From contig NZ_JADYTX010000002.1 of NCBI RefSeq assembly GCF_021531475.1, forward strand, positions 1 through 64,000: a stretch of 64,000 nt of DNA, in the 5' to 3' direction. Within the stretch, counting starts at the first letter, position 1; the number at the start of each line of letters is the position of its first letter. Both the position numbers and the translations under genes were made by a program. The notes beneath the pieces were generated by a model that saw nothing but the letters and a program-made list of their open reading frames with translations, was not told the origin of the DNA and did not search any database. The DNA is from Fusobacterium perfoetens. GTDB taxonomy: Bacteria; Fusobacteriota; Fusobacteriia; Fusobacteriales; Fusobacteriaceae. Below are positions 51,944-60,457 of this stretch, one piece after another.

Positions 51944-52576
51944 ATGGAAAAAAGAGCTTTTGTTTTTTTTAATGGGGTTATGGACTGGGAAAATTCTTAT
52001 TATAAAAAACTTTTAGAAAATGAGAAAAACATTTACTGTGCTGACGGTGGTACAAAATATGCTTTGGATATGGGAGTTGTACCTTTAGAGATTTGGGGAG
52101 ATTTGGACTCTTTGGACAAGTCTTATATAGAAAAAGCTAAAGAATTAAATGTAAAAATTTTAAAATTTAATGCAGATAAAGATTTTACAGATGGAGAACT
52201 TATAGTAAAATATCTTTCTGAAAAAGGTTTTGATAAGATTTATATTTTAGGAGGACTTGGAGGAAGAACAGACCATTTCCTAACAAATCTTAATATTGTT
52301 TTTAAATATGATAATATTATTTTTCTTGATGAAAAGGAGATTATTTTTAGAGTAGAAGATGGAATGGAGATAAAAAATAGAAAAAATCATACTATATCTT
52401 TTATCCCAATGAGCAGTGAAGTAAATAATATTTATCTTGAGGGATTTAAGTATCCTCTTAATGGATATAATCTAAAACTTGGAGAAAGTATATGTAACAG
52501 TAATATAATTGTAGAAGACTTGGCAAAGGTAAAATTTTCTTCAGGAAAACTACTGGGAGTATTACAAAAATTTTAA
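51944..52576 (+). CDS. thiN: Thiamine pyrophosphokinase
   Basis: A 210-residue enzyme phosphorylating thiamine to TPP. It has CADGGTKYALDMGVVPLEIWGDLDSL at about 30-55, NADKDFTDGELIVKYL and LGGLGGRTDHFLTNL. Length is typical. TPP is the cofactor of the split transketolase at 55822-57610. RBS GGAG. Confidence 0.94.
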   Translation: MEKRAFVFFNGVMDWENSYYKKLLENEKNIYCADGGTKYALDMGVVPLEIWGDLDSLDKSYIEKAKELNVKILKFNADKDFTDGELIVKYLSEKGFDKIYILGGLGGRTDHFLTNLNIVFKYDNIIFLDEKEIIFRVEDGMEIKNRKNHTISFIPMSSEVNNIYLEGFKYPLNGYNLKLGESICNSNIIVEDLAKVKFSSGKLLGVLQKF

Positions 52577-52585
52577 CTTTTTAAT

Positions 52586-52614
52586 TTGATTTTTATTGAT
52601 AACTATGGTAGAAT
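52586..52614 (+). promoter_or_regulatory. uraA promoter
   Basis: TTGATT at 52586-52591, 17-bp spacer, TG extension and TAGAAT at 52609-52614. No PyrR-type attenuator hairpin is visible before the gene. Confidence 0.7.
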
Positions 52615-52667
52615 ATTACCCGAAAAATAATTTTTTACAAAAAATTTAATATAACTTGGAGGTTTTT

Positions 52668-53891
52668 ATGAACGAAATTTCTACTAAGGGAAAGTTAATA
52701 CTAGGACTTCAACACGTATTAGCTATGTTTGGAGCTACTGTATTAGTTCCTTTTCTTACTAAGTTAAATCCATCTGTTGCACTTTTAACAGCTGGTGTTG
52801 GAACTCTTATTTTCCATCTATGTACTAAAAAAATAGTTCCAGTTTTCTTAGGTTCTTCTTTTGCTTTTATAGGAGCTATCGCCCTTGTATTACAAGAAGA
52901 GGGAATTGCTGCTGTTAAAGGTGGAGTAATAGCTGCTGGTCTTATCTATGTACTTATGAGTTTTCTTGTAAGAATATATGGAATTGAAAAGATTAAATCT
53001 TTCTTCCCACCAATAGTTGTTGGACCAATAATAGTTGTTATAGGATTAAGACTTAGTCCTACTGCTATTTCAATGGCTGGATTTTCAAATGGAAGATTTG
53101 ATCCAAAAAGTTTATTAGTTGCTGGAACAGTTGTTATCAGTATGGTTGTTATCTCTTCTGTTGGAAAATCTTTCTTAAGACTTATACCAATATTAGTTTC
53201 TGTTATTATAGGTTATGTTCTTTCTATATTCTTAGGAATGGTAGATTTCACACCTATAAGAGAGGCTAGTTGGATAGGATTTTCTCAAGATGCAATGACA
53301 TCACTTACAACTTTACCTGATTTTTCTTTAACAGGAATTTTAGGAATTGCTCCAATAGCTTTCGTTGTTTTCATTGAACATATTGGAGATATTACAACAA
53401 ACGGAGCTGTTGTTGGAAAAGATTTCTTTAAAAATCCCGGAATCAGTAGAACTTTATTAGGAGATGGACTTGCTACAATCGCTGCTGGATTCTTAGGTGG
53501 ACCTGCAAATACAACTTATGGAGAAAATACAGGAGTTCTTGCAGTAACAAAAGTTTACGATCCAAGCATTTTAAGAATTGCTGCTTGTTACGCAATCGTA
53601 CTTTCTTTCATTGGAAAATTTGGAGTAATATTACAAACTATTCCATCACCAGTTATGGGAGGAATTTCAGTTATTCTATTTGGAATGATAGCTTCTGTTG
53701 GAATGAGAACTCTTATTGAATCACAACTTGATTTCTCACTATCAAGAAACTTAATAATAGCTTCTCTTATCTTAGTATTTGGAATTGGGATTGATAACGT
53801 TGTTATCTGGAAAACAGTTTCATTATCAGGATTAGCTATTGCGGCTTTTGTAGGAATTATTTTAAATAAAATTTTCCCAGAGACAGAATAA
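52668..53891 (+). CDS. uraA: Uracil/xanthine permease family transporter
   Basis: A 407-residue NCS2-family nucleobase carrier. It has LGLQHVLAMFGATVLVPFL at the N-terminus, VFIEHIGDITTNGAVVGKDF (TM8 binding Glu) and GGPANTTYGENTGVLAVTK (TM10 signature). It most resembles uracil permeases. About 14 membrane segments. The start at 52668 follows GGAGG. Confidence 0.92.
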   Translation: MNEISTKGKLILGLQHVLAMFGATVLVPFLTKLNPSVALLTAGVGTLIFHLCTKKIVPVFLGSSFAFIGAIALVLQEEGIAAVKGGVIAAGLIYVLMSFLVRIYGIEKIKSFFPPIVVGPIIVVIGLRLSPTAISMAGFSNGRFDPKSLLVAGTVVISMVVISSVGKSFLRLIPILVSVIIGYVLSIFLGMVDFTPIREASWIGFSQDAMTSLTTLPDFSLTGILGIAPIAFVVFIEHIGDITTNGAVVGKDFFKNPGISRTLLGDGLATIAAGFLGGPANTTYGENTGVLAVTKVYDPSILRIAACYAIVLSFIGKFGVILQTIPSPVMGGISVILFGMIASVGMRTLIESQLDFSLSRNLIIASLILVFGIGIDNVVIWKTVSLSGLAIAAFVGIILNKIFPETE

Positions 53892-53897
53892 AAAATA

Positions 53898-53942
53898 AAA
53901 GGATTAACTTTCTCAAATTAATGAGGGTTAATCCTTTTTTTC
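53898..53942. terminator. Bidirectional terminator after uraA
   Basis: AAAGGATTAAC (53898-53908) pairs with GTTAATCCTTT (53927-53937), then a run of T. Confidence 0.85.
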
Positions 53943-53944
53943 TA

Positions 53945-55036
53945 TTATTTAATATTTATTTCTAAGAAATTATCTTTTTTATTATCCATTGGAAAAGATT
54001 GATATTTAACTGATGAAAAATCTATTTTCTTTAAATCAATTTTTCTTATTTGGCTGTTATCCATAGTTTTATAATAAAATTCTCTATTTGATAAGTCACT
54101 AACTGCTGTCCATTGAGTAGCACTTATTACATCTTTTGGAATATTTCCTTTGTATTCTTTTGGAAACTCTATCTCAATAGGTATATCAAAATTATTTAGA
54201 ATATGAAAAGCTTTATTGACTGCAAGTTTTGTATTTTCAACCTCTCCGATAGTATTTACATAGAAAAATGCTCTAATAAATCTTGATGGAGGAGTTATAT
54301 CTCCAGGAAGTCCCAAAGCTCCTGTTCCAGCTCCAAAAGAAAATAATTCTTCTCCATTTACATTAAAAGAGTTAGCATTTCCAGAATAAATATTTATATA
54401 ATTGTTAAGATTTTTTATATGCCATTCATAGTCAGGAGAATTTGTTAATACTCCAACTTTATTATCATAAATTTTTATTTCACCATTGTTAACTATTTCT
54501 AAAACAATATTATTTCCTCTAACGTCTCCTATTCTCCAATGAGCTGTTGGAAGAGGTTTTCCTTTATCATCATAACCAATATTTACAACTTTTATTTTTT
54601 TAATTTCCTCTTTTACTTCATCTACTGTCTCAAAGTTTGACAAAATCCAAGTTACCAATTCCATATCAGCAATAGATATATTAGCTTTTGATTTTTCATG
54701 TTCTGCTAAACTTCCATAGTGAGGAAAATAAAAAAGTCCTGCATTTAACCCTTTTTCGTTTATCCCCTCTCCGATAAACTGGTCAACCACAACACTAGCT
54801 CCAACAAATCCATATTTAGCCTTCCACTTAAGTCCATTAATTTTACCCTCTGTTGTAAGAGCTTTAAACTCTCTACCCCTTGGAGAAATAATAATTTTTC
54901 CATTTATATTACTTTCTCCAAATTCAATAGTTCTTCCTTGGACGAGATCTCCATTTTGAGTCCTAAGACTTATCCCAGTACAAGGATATGTAATAGCTGA
55001 TGCCATCAAAAAAAGCGATAATATTGTTTTCTTCAT
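53945..55036 (-). CDS. Choloylglycine hydrolase/penicillin V acylase family protein (exported)
   Basis: A 363-residue Ntn hydrolase. The signal peptide (about 1-18) ends directly before Cys19 (TYPC, then TGISLRT), so cleavage would expose the catalytic N-terminal Cys. Family residues are visible: RTIEFGES (Arg), NEKGLNAGLFYFP, VLTNSPDYEWH (Asn). These proteins split bile-salt amides, penicillin V or N-acyl homoserine lactones; substrate preference cannot be read. Location: periplasm or outside. Single gene. Confidence 0.9.
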   Translation of the reverse strand: MKKTILSLFLMASAITYPCTGISLRTQNGDLVQGRTIEFGESNINGKIIISPRGREFKALTTEGKINGLKWKAKYGFVGASVVVDQFIGEGINEKGLNAGLFYFPHYGSLAEHEKSKANISIADMELVTWILSNFETVDEVKEEIKKIKVVNIGYDDKGKPLPTAHWRIGDVRGNNIVLEIVNNGEIKIYDNKVGVLTNSPDYEWHIKNLNNYINIYSGNANSFNVNGEELFSFGAGTGALGLPGDITPPSRFIRAFFYVNTIGEVENTKLAVNKAFHILNNFDIPIEIEFPKEYKGNIPKDVISATQWTAVSDLSNREFYYKTMDNSQIRKIDLKKIDFSSVKYQSFPMDNKKDNFLEINIK

Positions 55037-55179
55037 AAGTCCCTCCTTTGCTGTATATTTTTTTAGACTTTGTTATTTCAAAAAAGTTTGAAATATTTTA
55101 TTTTTCTTAAAATTAAATGATGATTTTTTTCAAAAAATATAGTACAATAGTAGTAGAGAAATTTATAATAGGTGATACT

Positions 55180-55785
55180 GTGGACAGTTTTTTTCAATCC
55201 TTTGATAAAATTATTTTTTACAAAATAATTTTTATTTTTATTGCTTTTAATGTTGGGATTAAGTTTCCAGATTGGGATTTTCATCTAAATCTAAAACATA
55301 GAAGTATAGTAACTCACAGTCCTCTTATTTTAATAATTCTTTTACAATTTTACATAATGGAAAAAAGTGAGTTTTTGAGAATATTTATAAGTGGTTTTGC
55401 AATGGCTTTGACATTACACTTTATATTTGATATTTTTCCAAAAGGTTGGTCAAGGGGGGCTTTGTTACATGTGCCGATATTAAAACTTGAACTTAAACCT
55501 TTTATATCAAAAAGTTTTTTTGCAGGCTTTATAGTTATATCACTATTTATATCACTTTATACTACAAAGAATTTGGAGGAATATTTTCTACTTGGAATTT
55601 TTTCTGTAATTAAAATTATAAGAGATATAAAAAAAGAGGGGAAATTATTTAGACCTTTATGTTTGTTTCTAGTAAGTTTTTTATTGGTAGGAAACATAAA
55701 ATATGATTCTTTGCAAAAAGAATTGATAAAAAATGGTTCTTTTTTGGTTAAACAATTTGACAAAATAAGTAAAAAAATAATATAA
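55180..55785 (+). CDS. Membrane-bound metal-dependent hydrolase-like protein (DUF457/YdjM-type)
   Basis: About 201 residues with four or five membrane segments. It carries KFPDWDFH, KHRSIVTHSPL and LHFIFDIFPKGW, the His/Asp pattern of DUF457 membrane hydrolases. The start is uncertain. GTG at 55180 has AGGTGA just upstream, and a likely -10 (TACAAT, 55143-55148) lies downstream of the alternative ATG at 55117, which lacks an RBS. Substrate unknown. Confidence 0.7.
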   Translation: MDSFFQSFDKIIFYKIIFIFIAFNVGIKFPDWDFHLNLKHRSIVTHSPLILIILLQFYIMEKSEFLRIFISGFAMALTLHFIFDIFPKGWSRGALLHVPILKLELKPFISKSFFAGFIVISLFISLYTTKNLEEYFLLGIFSVIKIIRDIKKEGKLFRPLCLFLVSFLLVGNIKYDSLQKELIKNGSFLVKQFDKISKKII

Positions 55786-55821
55786 TATGATGATTATTAA
55801 TATTGAAAGGGGAATTTTTAA

Positions 55822-56643
55822 ATGAAGGATATTAATCTTTTATCAACAAAAGCTAATGAAATCAGAAAAAACATTGTTTCTATGATAACAGAGGCTAAAT
55901 CTGGACATCCAGGAGGATCTTTATCAGCTACTGATATTTTAACAACATTATATTTTCACGAAATGAATATTGATCCAAACAATCTAAAAATGGAGAACAG
56001 AGACAGATTTGTTTTATCTAAAGGACACGCTGCTCCTGCTCTTTACGCAACTTTAGCTGAAAGAGGATACTTTGATAAATCTCTTTTAAAAACTCTTAGA
56101 AAATACGGTTCTATTTTACAAGGTCATCCTGACATGAAAAAAGTACCAGGAGTAGAAATTTCTACTGGGTCTTTAGGTCAAGGTTTATCTGTTGCTAATG
56201 GAATGGCTTTAAACTCTAAAATCTACGGAATCGATTACAGAGTTTACGTAATAATGGGAGATGGAGAAACTCAAGAGGGACAAGTTTGGGAAGCTGCAAT
56301 GACAGCAAGCCACTACAAATTAGATAACGTTTGTGCTTTCTTAGACTTTAACAATCTTCAAATAGATGGTAATGTTGATAAAGTTATGGGTATCGAACCT
56401 GTTGCGGATAAATGGAGAGCTTTTGGTTGGCACGTAATCGAAATTGATGGACACAACTTTGAAGAAATTATAGCTGCTCTTGACGAAGCAAAAACAGTTA
56501 AAGGTAAACCAACTTTAGTTGTTGCAAAAACAGTTAAAGGTAAAGGAGTTTCATTTATGGAAAACGTTTGTGGATTCCATGGAGTTGCACCTACAGCTGA
56601 AGAATGTAAAAAAGCTTTAGAAGAATTATCTTGTAATGACTAA
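55822..56643 (+). CDS. Transketolase, N-terminal subunit
   Basis: A 273-residue TPP-binding half. It has AKSGHPGGSLSATDIL, SKGHAAPALYATLAERG, GSLGQGLSVANG and the TPP motif GDGETQEGQVWEAAM through DFNNLQIDG. Two-gene transketolases are common in anaerobes; the C-terminal half is encoded next. The enzyme transfers two-carbon units in the pentose phosphate pathway. RBS AAAGGGG. Confidence 0.95.
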   Translation: MKDINLLSTKANEIRKNIVSMITEAKSGHPGGSLSATDILTTLYFHEMNIDPNNLKMENRDRFVLSKGHAAPALYATLAERGYFDKSLLKTLRKYGSILQGHPDMKKVPGVEISTGSLGQGLSVANGMALNSKIYGIDYRVYVIMGDGETQEGQVWEAAMTASHYKLDNVCAFLDFNNLQIDGNVDKVMGIEPVADKWRAFGWHVIEIDGHNFEEIIAALDEAKTVKGKPTLVVAKTVKGKGVSFMENVCGFHGVAPTAEECKKALEELSCND

Positions 56644-56680
56644 TTAGAAAAGATTTAAAAAATTTTTGGAGGATTTAATA

Positions 56681-57610
56681 ATGATAAAAAAAGCAACAAG
56701 AGAAGCTTATGGAGAAGCTTTAGTTGAACTTGGTAAAATAAATAAAGATGTAGTTGTTTTAGACGCTGACCTTTCTGGTTCTACTAAAACTAGTTCTTTC
56801 AAAAAAGTATTTCCTGAAAGACATATAAACGTTGGGATAGCTGAGGCTGACTTAGTAGGAACTGCTGCCGGACTTGCAACTTGTGGAAGAACAGTATTTG
56901 CATCTACTTTTGCAATGTTTGAAGCAGGACGTGCTTTTGAACAAATAAGAAATACAGTAGCTTATCCTAAATTAAATGTAAAACTTGCACCTACTCATGC
57001 AGGAATATCTGTTGGAGAAGACGGAGGATCTCACCAATCAGTAGAAGATATAGCTCTTATGAGATCTATCCCTGGAATGGTTGTTTTATCTCCAGCTGAT
57101 GCAACTGAAACTAAAAAAATGGTTTTCGCTGCTGCTGAATATGACGGACCAGTTTATATCAGAATGGGAAGATTAGGAGTACCAGTAATATTTGATGAAG
57201 AAACTTATGATTTCCAAATCGGAATTGCAAATACACTAAGAGATGGAAAAGATGTAACAATAGCAGCAACAGGACTTCTTACTTATGAGGCTTTAAAAGC
57301 TGCTGAAGAATTAGAAAAAGAGGGAATTTCAGTTAGAGTAATCAACGTAGGAACAATCAAACCTCTTGATGGAGAGACAATATTAAAAGCTGCTCAAGAA
57401 ACAAAATTTATTGTTACAGCTGAAGAACATTCTGTAATTGGAGGACTTGGTTCTGCTGTATCTGAATTTTTATCAGAAGTACACCCAACAAAAGTTAAAA
57501 AAGTTGGAATCTATGATCAATTTGGTCAAAGTGGAACTGGAAATGAGCTTTTAGAAAAATACGAATTAACTTCTAAAAAACTTATCTCTGTAATAAAAGA
57601 AAACTTATAA
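56681..57610 (+). CDS. Transketolase, C-terminal subunit
   Basis: A 309-residue pyrimidine-binding and C-terminal half. It has REAYGEALVEL, DADLSGSTKT, NVGIAEADLVGTAAGLA (Glu activating TPP), HAGISVGEDGGSHQSVED and TAEEHSVIGGLGSAVSE. The start at 56681 follows GGAGG; 37 bases after the N-terminal subunit. The two subunits form one active enzyme. Confidence 0.95.
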   Translation: MIKKATREAYGEALVELGKINKDVVVLDADLSGSTKTSSFKKVFPERHINVGIAEADLVGTAAGLATCGRTVFASTFAMFEAGRAFEQIRNTVAYPKLNVKLAPTHAGISVGEDGGSHQSVEDIALMRSIPGMVVLSPADATETKKMVFAAAEYDGPVYIRMGRLGVPVIFDEETYDFQIGIANTLRDGKDVTIAATGLLTYEALKAAEELEKEGISVRVINVGTIKPLDGETILKAAQETKFIVTAEEHSVIGGLGSAVSEFLSEVHPTKVKKVGIYDQFGQSGTGNELLEKYELTSKKLISVIKENL

Positions 57611-57621
57611 TTTTTTTATTA

Positions 57622-57670
57622 AGGCTGTTGCATACTTTGGCTAAAACTTGTAAAAGTTGCAACAGCCTAT
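57622..57670 (+). terminator. Terminator of the transketolase genes
   Basis: AGGCTGTTGCA (57622-57632) pairs exactly with TGCAACAGCCT (57658-57668) around a 25-base loop. The downstream T-run is poor (ATTATTA), so efficiency is uncertain. Confidence 0.6.
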
Positions 57671-57702
57671 TATTAAACAAATTTTTGATAGGATGGTAGT
57701 AT

Positions 57703-58524
57703 ATGCAAAACGAATCTAAACAATTATTTATCTCCCTTGAAATGGTAAAATCTTTTTTAAGCATTATTTTTGCTACAATTGTTTTTAATTTTTTTATTTC
57801 TGGTATATTAAATACCAATAACCAAATAAAAACCCTTAAAAATACAGATTTTATTTCTGCTGAATTACAAAATAATCTATCGCTTGAACAAAAAAAGGAT
57901 TTAGAAGTAAAACTTCTTAATATTCCTGAAATAAAAAAAGTTACATACATCGACAGTTTTATAGCCTTTCAAAATCTTCAAAATGATTTGGGAATAGTAC
58001 TTCCACAAGCTGAAAACCCATTGCCAGATTCTTTGAGAATATATGTAAAAAATCTTAATAATTTTGAAAAAATACAAGAGATTTTAGACTCAACTCAAGA
58101 GATAAAAGAATATTTTTTAGATACTACTTATTCTGATAATATAAATAGAAAGATTAAGTTTTTTGATATGTTATCAATAATCCTTACTATAAGTACAGCT
58201 TTTGTTGGATTTATAATTATAACAATAGCTTCAATGCAGTTTAAAATTGATTATGTAGGTACTCTTATAAATGTAGGATATAATAAAAATACAATCAATG
58301 CTACAAAAACTATAAATCTTCTTCCATTTACTTTAGCTGTGTTATCTGGAGAGGTAATAGCTTTTAATGTGTATTATCTAATTAGAAATTGGTTGATTTC
58401 TAGTGAAATTTGCTCATCTGTTTTGACTATTAATCAAATATCATGGGTACAATTTTTCCTTAATTTACTTGTTATAATTATTATCTGGTTACTTCCAGTA
58501 AAAGAAAGATGGGAGAATGAATAA
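57703..58524 (+). CDS. ftsX: FtsX-like cell-division permease
   Basis: A 273-residue membrane protein. One N-terminal segment (about 20-36) is followed by a periplasmic domain (about 40-145) and three C-terminal segments, the FtsX topology. The loop between segments carries FKIDYVGTLINVGYNKNTI, matching the FtsE-contacting element. The partner ATPase gene ftsE is not upstream in this window. It overlaps the EnvC-like gene by one base, supporting an FtsX-EnvC complex. A start RBS is not strong. Confidence 0.82.
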   Translation: MQNESKQLFISLEMVKSFLSIIFATIVFNFFISGILNTNNQIKTLKNTDFISAELQNNLSLEQKKDLEVKLLNIPEIKKVTYIDSFIAFQNLQNDLGIVLPQAENPLPDSLRIYVKNLNNFEKIQEILDSTQEIKEYFLDTTYSDNINRKIKFFDMLSIILTISTAFVGFIIITIASMQFKIDYVGTLINVGYNKNTINATKTINLLPFTLAVLSGEVIAFNVYYLIRNWLISSEICSSVLTINQISWVQFFLNLLVIIIIWLLPVKERWENE

Positions 58525-59630
58525 TGAAGAAGTTGTGCATATCTCTTTTATTATGTTTTGTAAGTTTAGTTAGTTATTCTGATACAAAAGCTAATATGAC
58601 TAATAAACTAAAAAAAATAGATATGGAGATTAATTCAAAAAAACTTGCTATAAAAAAAATTGATACACAAAAAAAATCACTAGAAGAGCAGATTGAAGAT
58701 ATTAGAAAAGATATTGTAAAGTTAAATGAAGATAAAAAAAATATAGAAGATGATATAGAGGCTACATTAAAGAAAATAGACTATAGCCATATTAACTTAG
58801 ATTTTAGTAAAAAAGAGCTAGAAAGAAAAAAAGCGGAGTTTCAAGCAAAAATCATAGCATGGAGTAGAAGAAAAAATAATAATCTTTCTTTTGAAGAAGA
58901 TGCTATGCTTAAGAGACAATTCGGAAAAATACTTTATGATGATATGAAAAAAATAGAACATATCAAAAGAGTAAAACAAGATATCTCTATTGTCAGTGCT
59001 AATATAGAAAATGAAAAGAAAAAATTAAGTTCTTTGAAAAATCAACTTAATAGAAATATACAAGCTACAGCATCAAAGGAAAAAGAAAAAAATCGTTTGA
59101 TAGCTCGTCTTAATTCTGAAAAAAGTAGACATATTTCAAAATTAAGCTCTTTAGAAAAAGAGAAAGCTCGTATTCAAAAAGAGATTGAAAAAATTATCTA
59201 TTCACAATCGGTTTCTAAACCAAGTAAGAGTGTAGATTATTCAGTGGCTATTAAAGGACTTGGTAAAGGGGTTAAACCTTTAGAAGATGGAAAAGTTGTA
59301 GTTCAATTTAGAGAGAAGAAAACACAAAATATTTCAAGTAATGGTGTAGAGATAGAATCAAGACTAGGTGCTCCAGTAAGAACAACCCATAAAGGAAAAA
59401 TTATCTATGTTGGAAAAATTCAAGGTCTTGGTAAAGTTGTAATGATTGATTATGGATATAATACAATCGGAGTTTATGGAAACTTAATCTCTTCTAAAGT
59501 TACAGTTGGAAAAAAAGTAAATCAAGGAGAGGACATTGGAGTTTTAGGACTTTCTATGGACGGAAAACCAGTTCTTTATTACGAAGTTAGACTTAACTTG
59601 AAATCAATTAACCCAATCAATGTTTTATAA
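58524..59630 (+). CDS. envC: EnvC-like murein hydrolase activator, degenerate LytM domain
   Basis: A 368-residue exported protein. Signal peptide (about 1-20), a long two-part coiled coil (about 22-230), then a C-terminal LytM/M23 domain (about 255-368). The zinc ligands are lost: NGVEIESRLG replaces the H-x-x-x-D site and GKPVLYYEVRL replaces HLHFE. This is the state of EnvC, which activates amidases rather than cutting peptidoglycan itself. The one-base overlap with ftsX fits FtsEX-EnvC control of septal splitting. Confidence 0.88.
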   Translation: MKKLCISLLLCFVSLVSYSDTKANMTNKLKKIDMEINSKKLAIKKIDTQKKSLEEQIEDIRKDIVKLNEDKKNIEDDIEATLKKIDYSHINLDFSKKELERKKAEFQAKIIAWSRRKNNNLSFEEDAMLKRQFGKILYDDMKKIEHIKRVKQDISIVSANIENEKKKLSSLKNQLNRNIQATASKEKEKNRLIARLNSEKSRHISKLSSLEKEKARIQKEIEKIIYSQSVSKPSKSVDYSVAIKGLGKGVKPLEDGKVVVQFREKKTQNISSNGVEIESRLGAPVRTTHKGKIIYVGKIQGLGKVVMIDYGYNTIGVYGNLISSKVTVGKKVNQGEDIGVLGLSMDGKPVLYYEVRLNLKSINPINVL

Positions 59631-59650
59631 AGTGTTGTTAGGAGAGAAAT

Positions 59651-60457
59651 ATGAAAGAAAAATGTGTTATTTTTTATAATTCTACAAAAGCAAAAGCTGT
59701 TGAGATTTATACAGATTTGAAGAATTTTTTGAAAGAAAAAAATATATCTCTCCTACCAAAAGAAAAAATTACTGAGGCAACTTTTGCTATTGTAATCGGT
59801 GGAGATGGGACACTTCTTAGAGCTTCAAAGGAGATAATAAAAAATGAATCTATCCCTGTGATAGCTATTAATGCAGGAAGGTTAGGTTTTCTTACGGAGA
59901 TAAAAGAGATAGAGGCTCGTGAGATTTGCGAAAGCTATCTAAAAGGAGATTATAAAATATACAGTAGAGGACTTTTAGATGCAAAAATAAATAATGAAAC
60001 TTATAATATACTTAATGAGGTAGTGATAACTACTGGACCTTTAGATAAAAAATTAGTCTCTGTAGATATTTTTTCAGATAGTGGAAAAATAAATACCTAT
60101 ACTGGTGATGGAGTAATTATAGCCACTCCAACTGGGTCAACAGGATATTCTCTTTCAGCTGGAGGACCTATTGTTTCATATTATCTTGACGCAATTATTA
60201 TAACTCCTATTGCACCTCACAATCTTTCTACAAGACCGATTGTTTTATCATCTGAGGAGGTTTTGTACGCCAAAGTTAATTATAATGATGTAAGTAATTT
60301 TTTGATAATAGATGGGGATTTTATAAAAAAATTAAATGTTAATGACAAAATTACTATTAGTTATTCTGATAAAAAACTTAATTTAGTTTTACCAAAGGAA
60401 AGAAATTATTATTCTATCCTAAAAGAAAAATTAAAATGGGGAGATAATTTATGCTAA
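59651..60457 (+). CDS. nadK: NAD kinase
   Basis: A 268-residue ATP-NAD kinase. GGDGTLLRA starts at 50, NAGRLGFLTEI and NEVVITTG follow, and TPTGSTGYSLSAGGPIV is the substrate-binding block. It makes NADP. RBS AGGAGAG. It overlaps recN by seven bases. Confidence 0.95.
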   Translation: MKEKCVIFYNSTKAKAVEIYTDLKNFLKEKNISLLPKEKITEATFAIVIGGDGTLLRASKEIIKNESIPVIAINAGRLGFLTEIKEIEAREICESYLKGDYKIYSRGLLDAKINNETYNILNEVVITTGPLDKKLVSVDIFSDSGKINTYTGDGVIIATPTGSTGYSLSAGGPIVSYYLDAIIITPIAPHNLSTRPIVLSSEEVLYAKVNYNDVSNFLIIDGDFIKKLNVNDKITISYSDKKLNLVLPKERNYYSILKEKLKWGDNLC

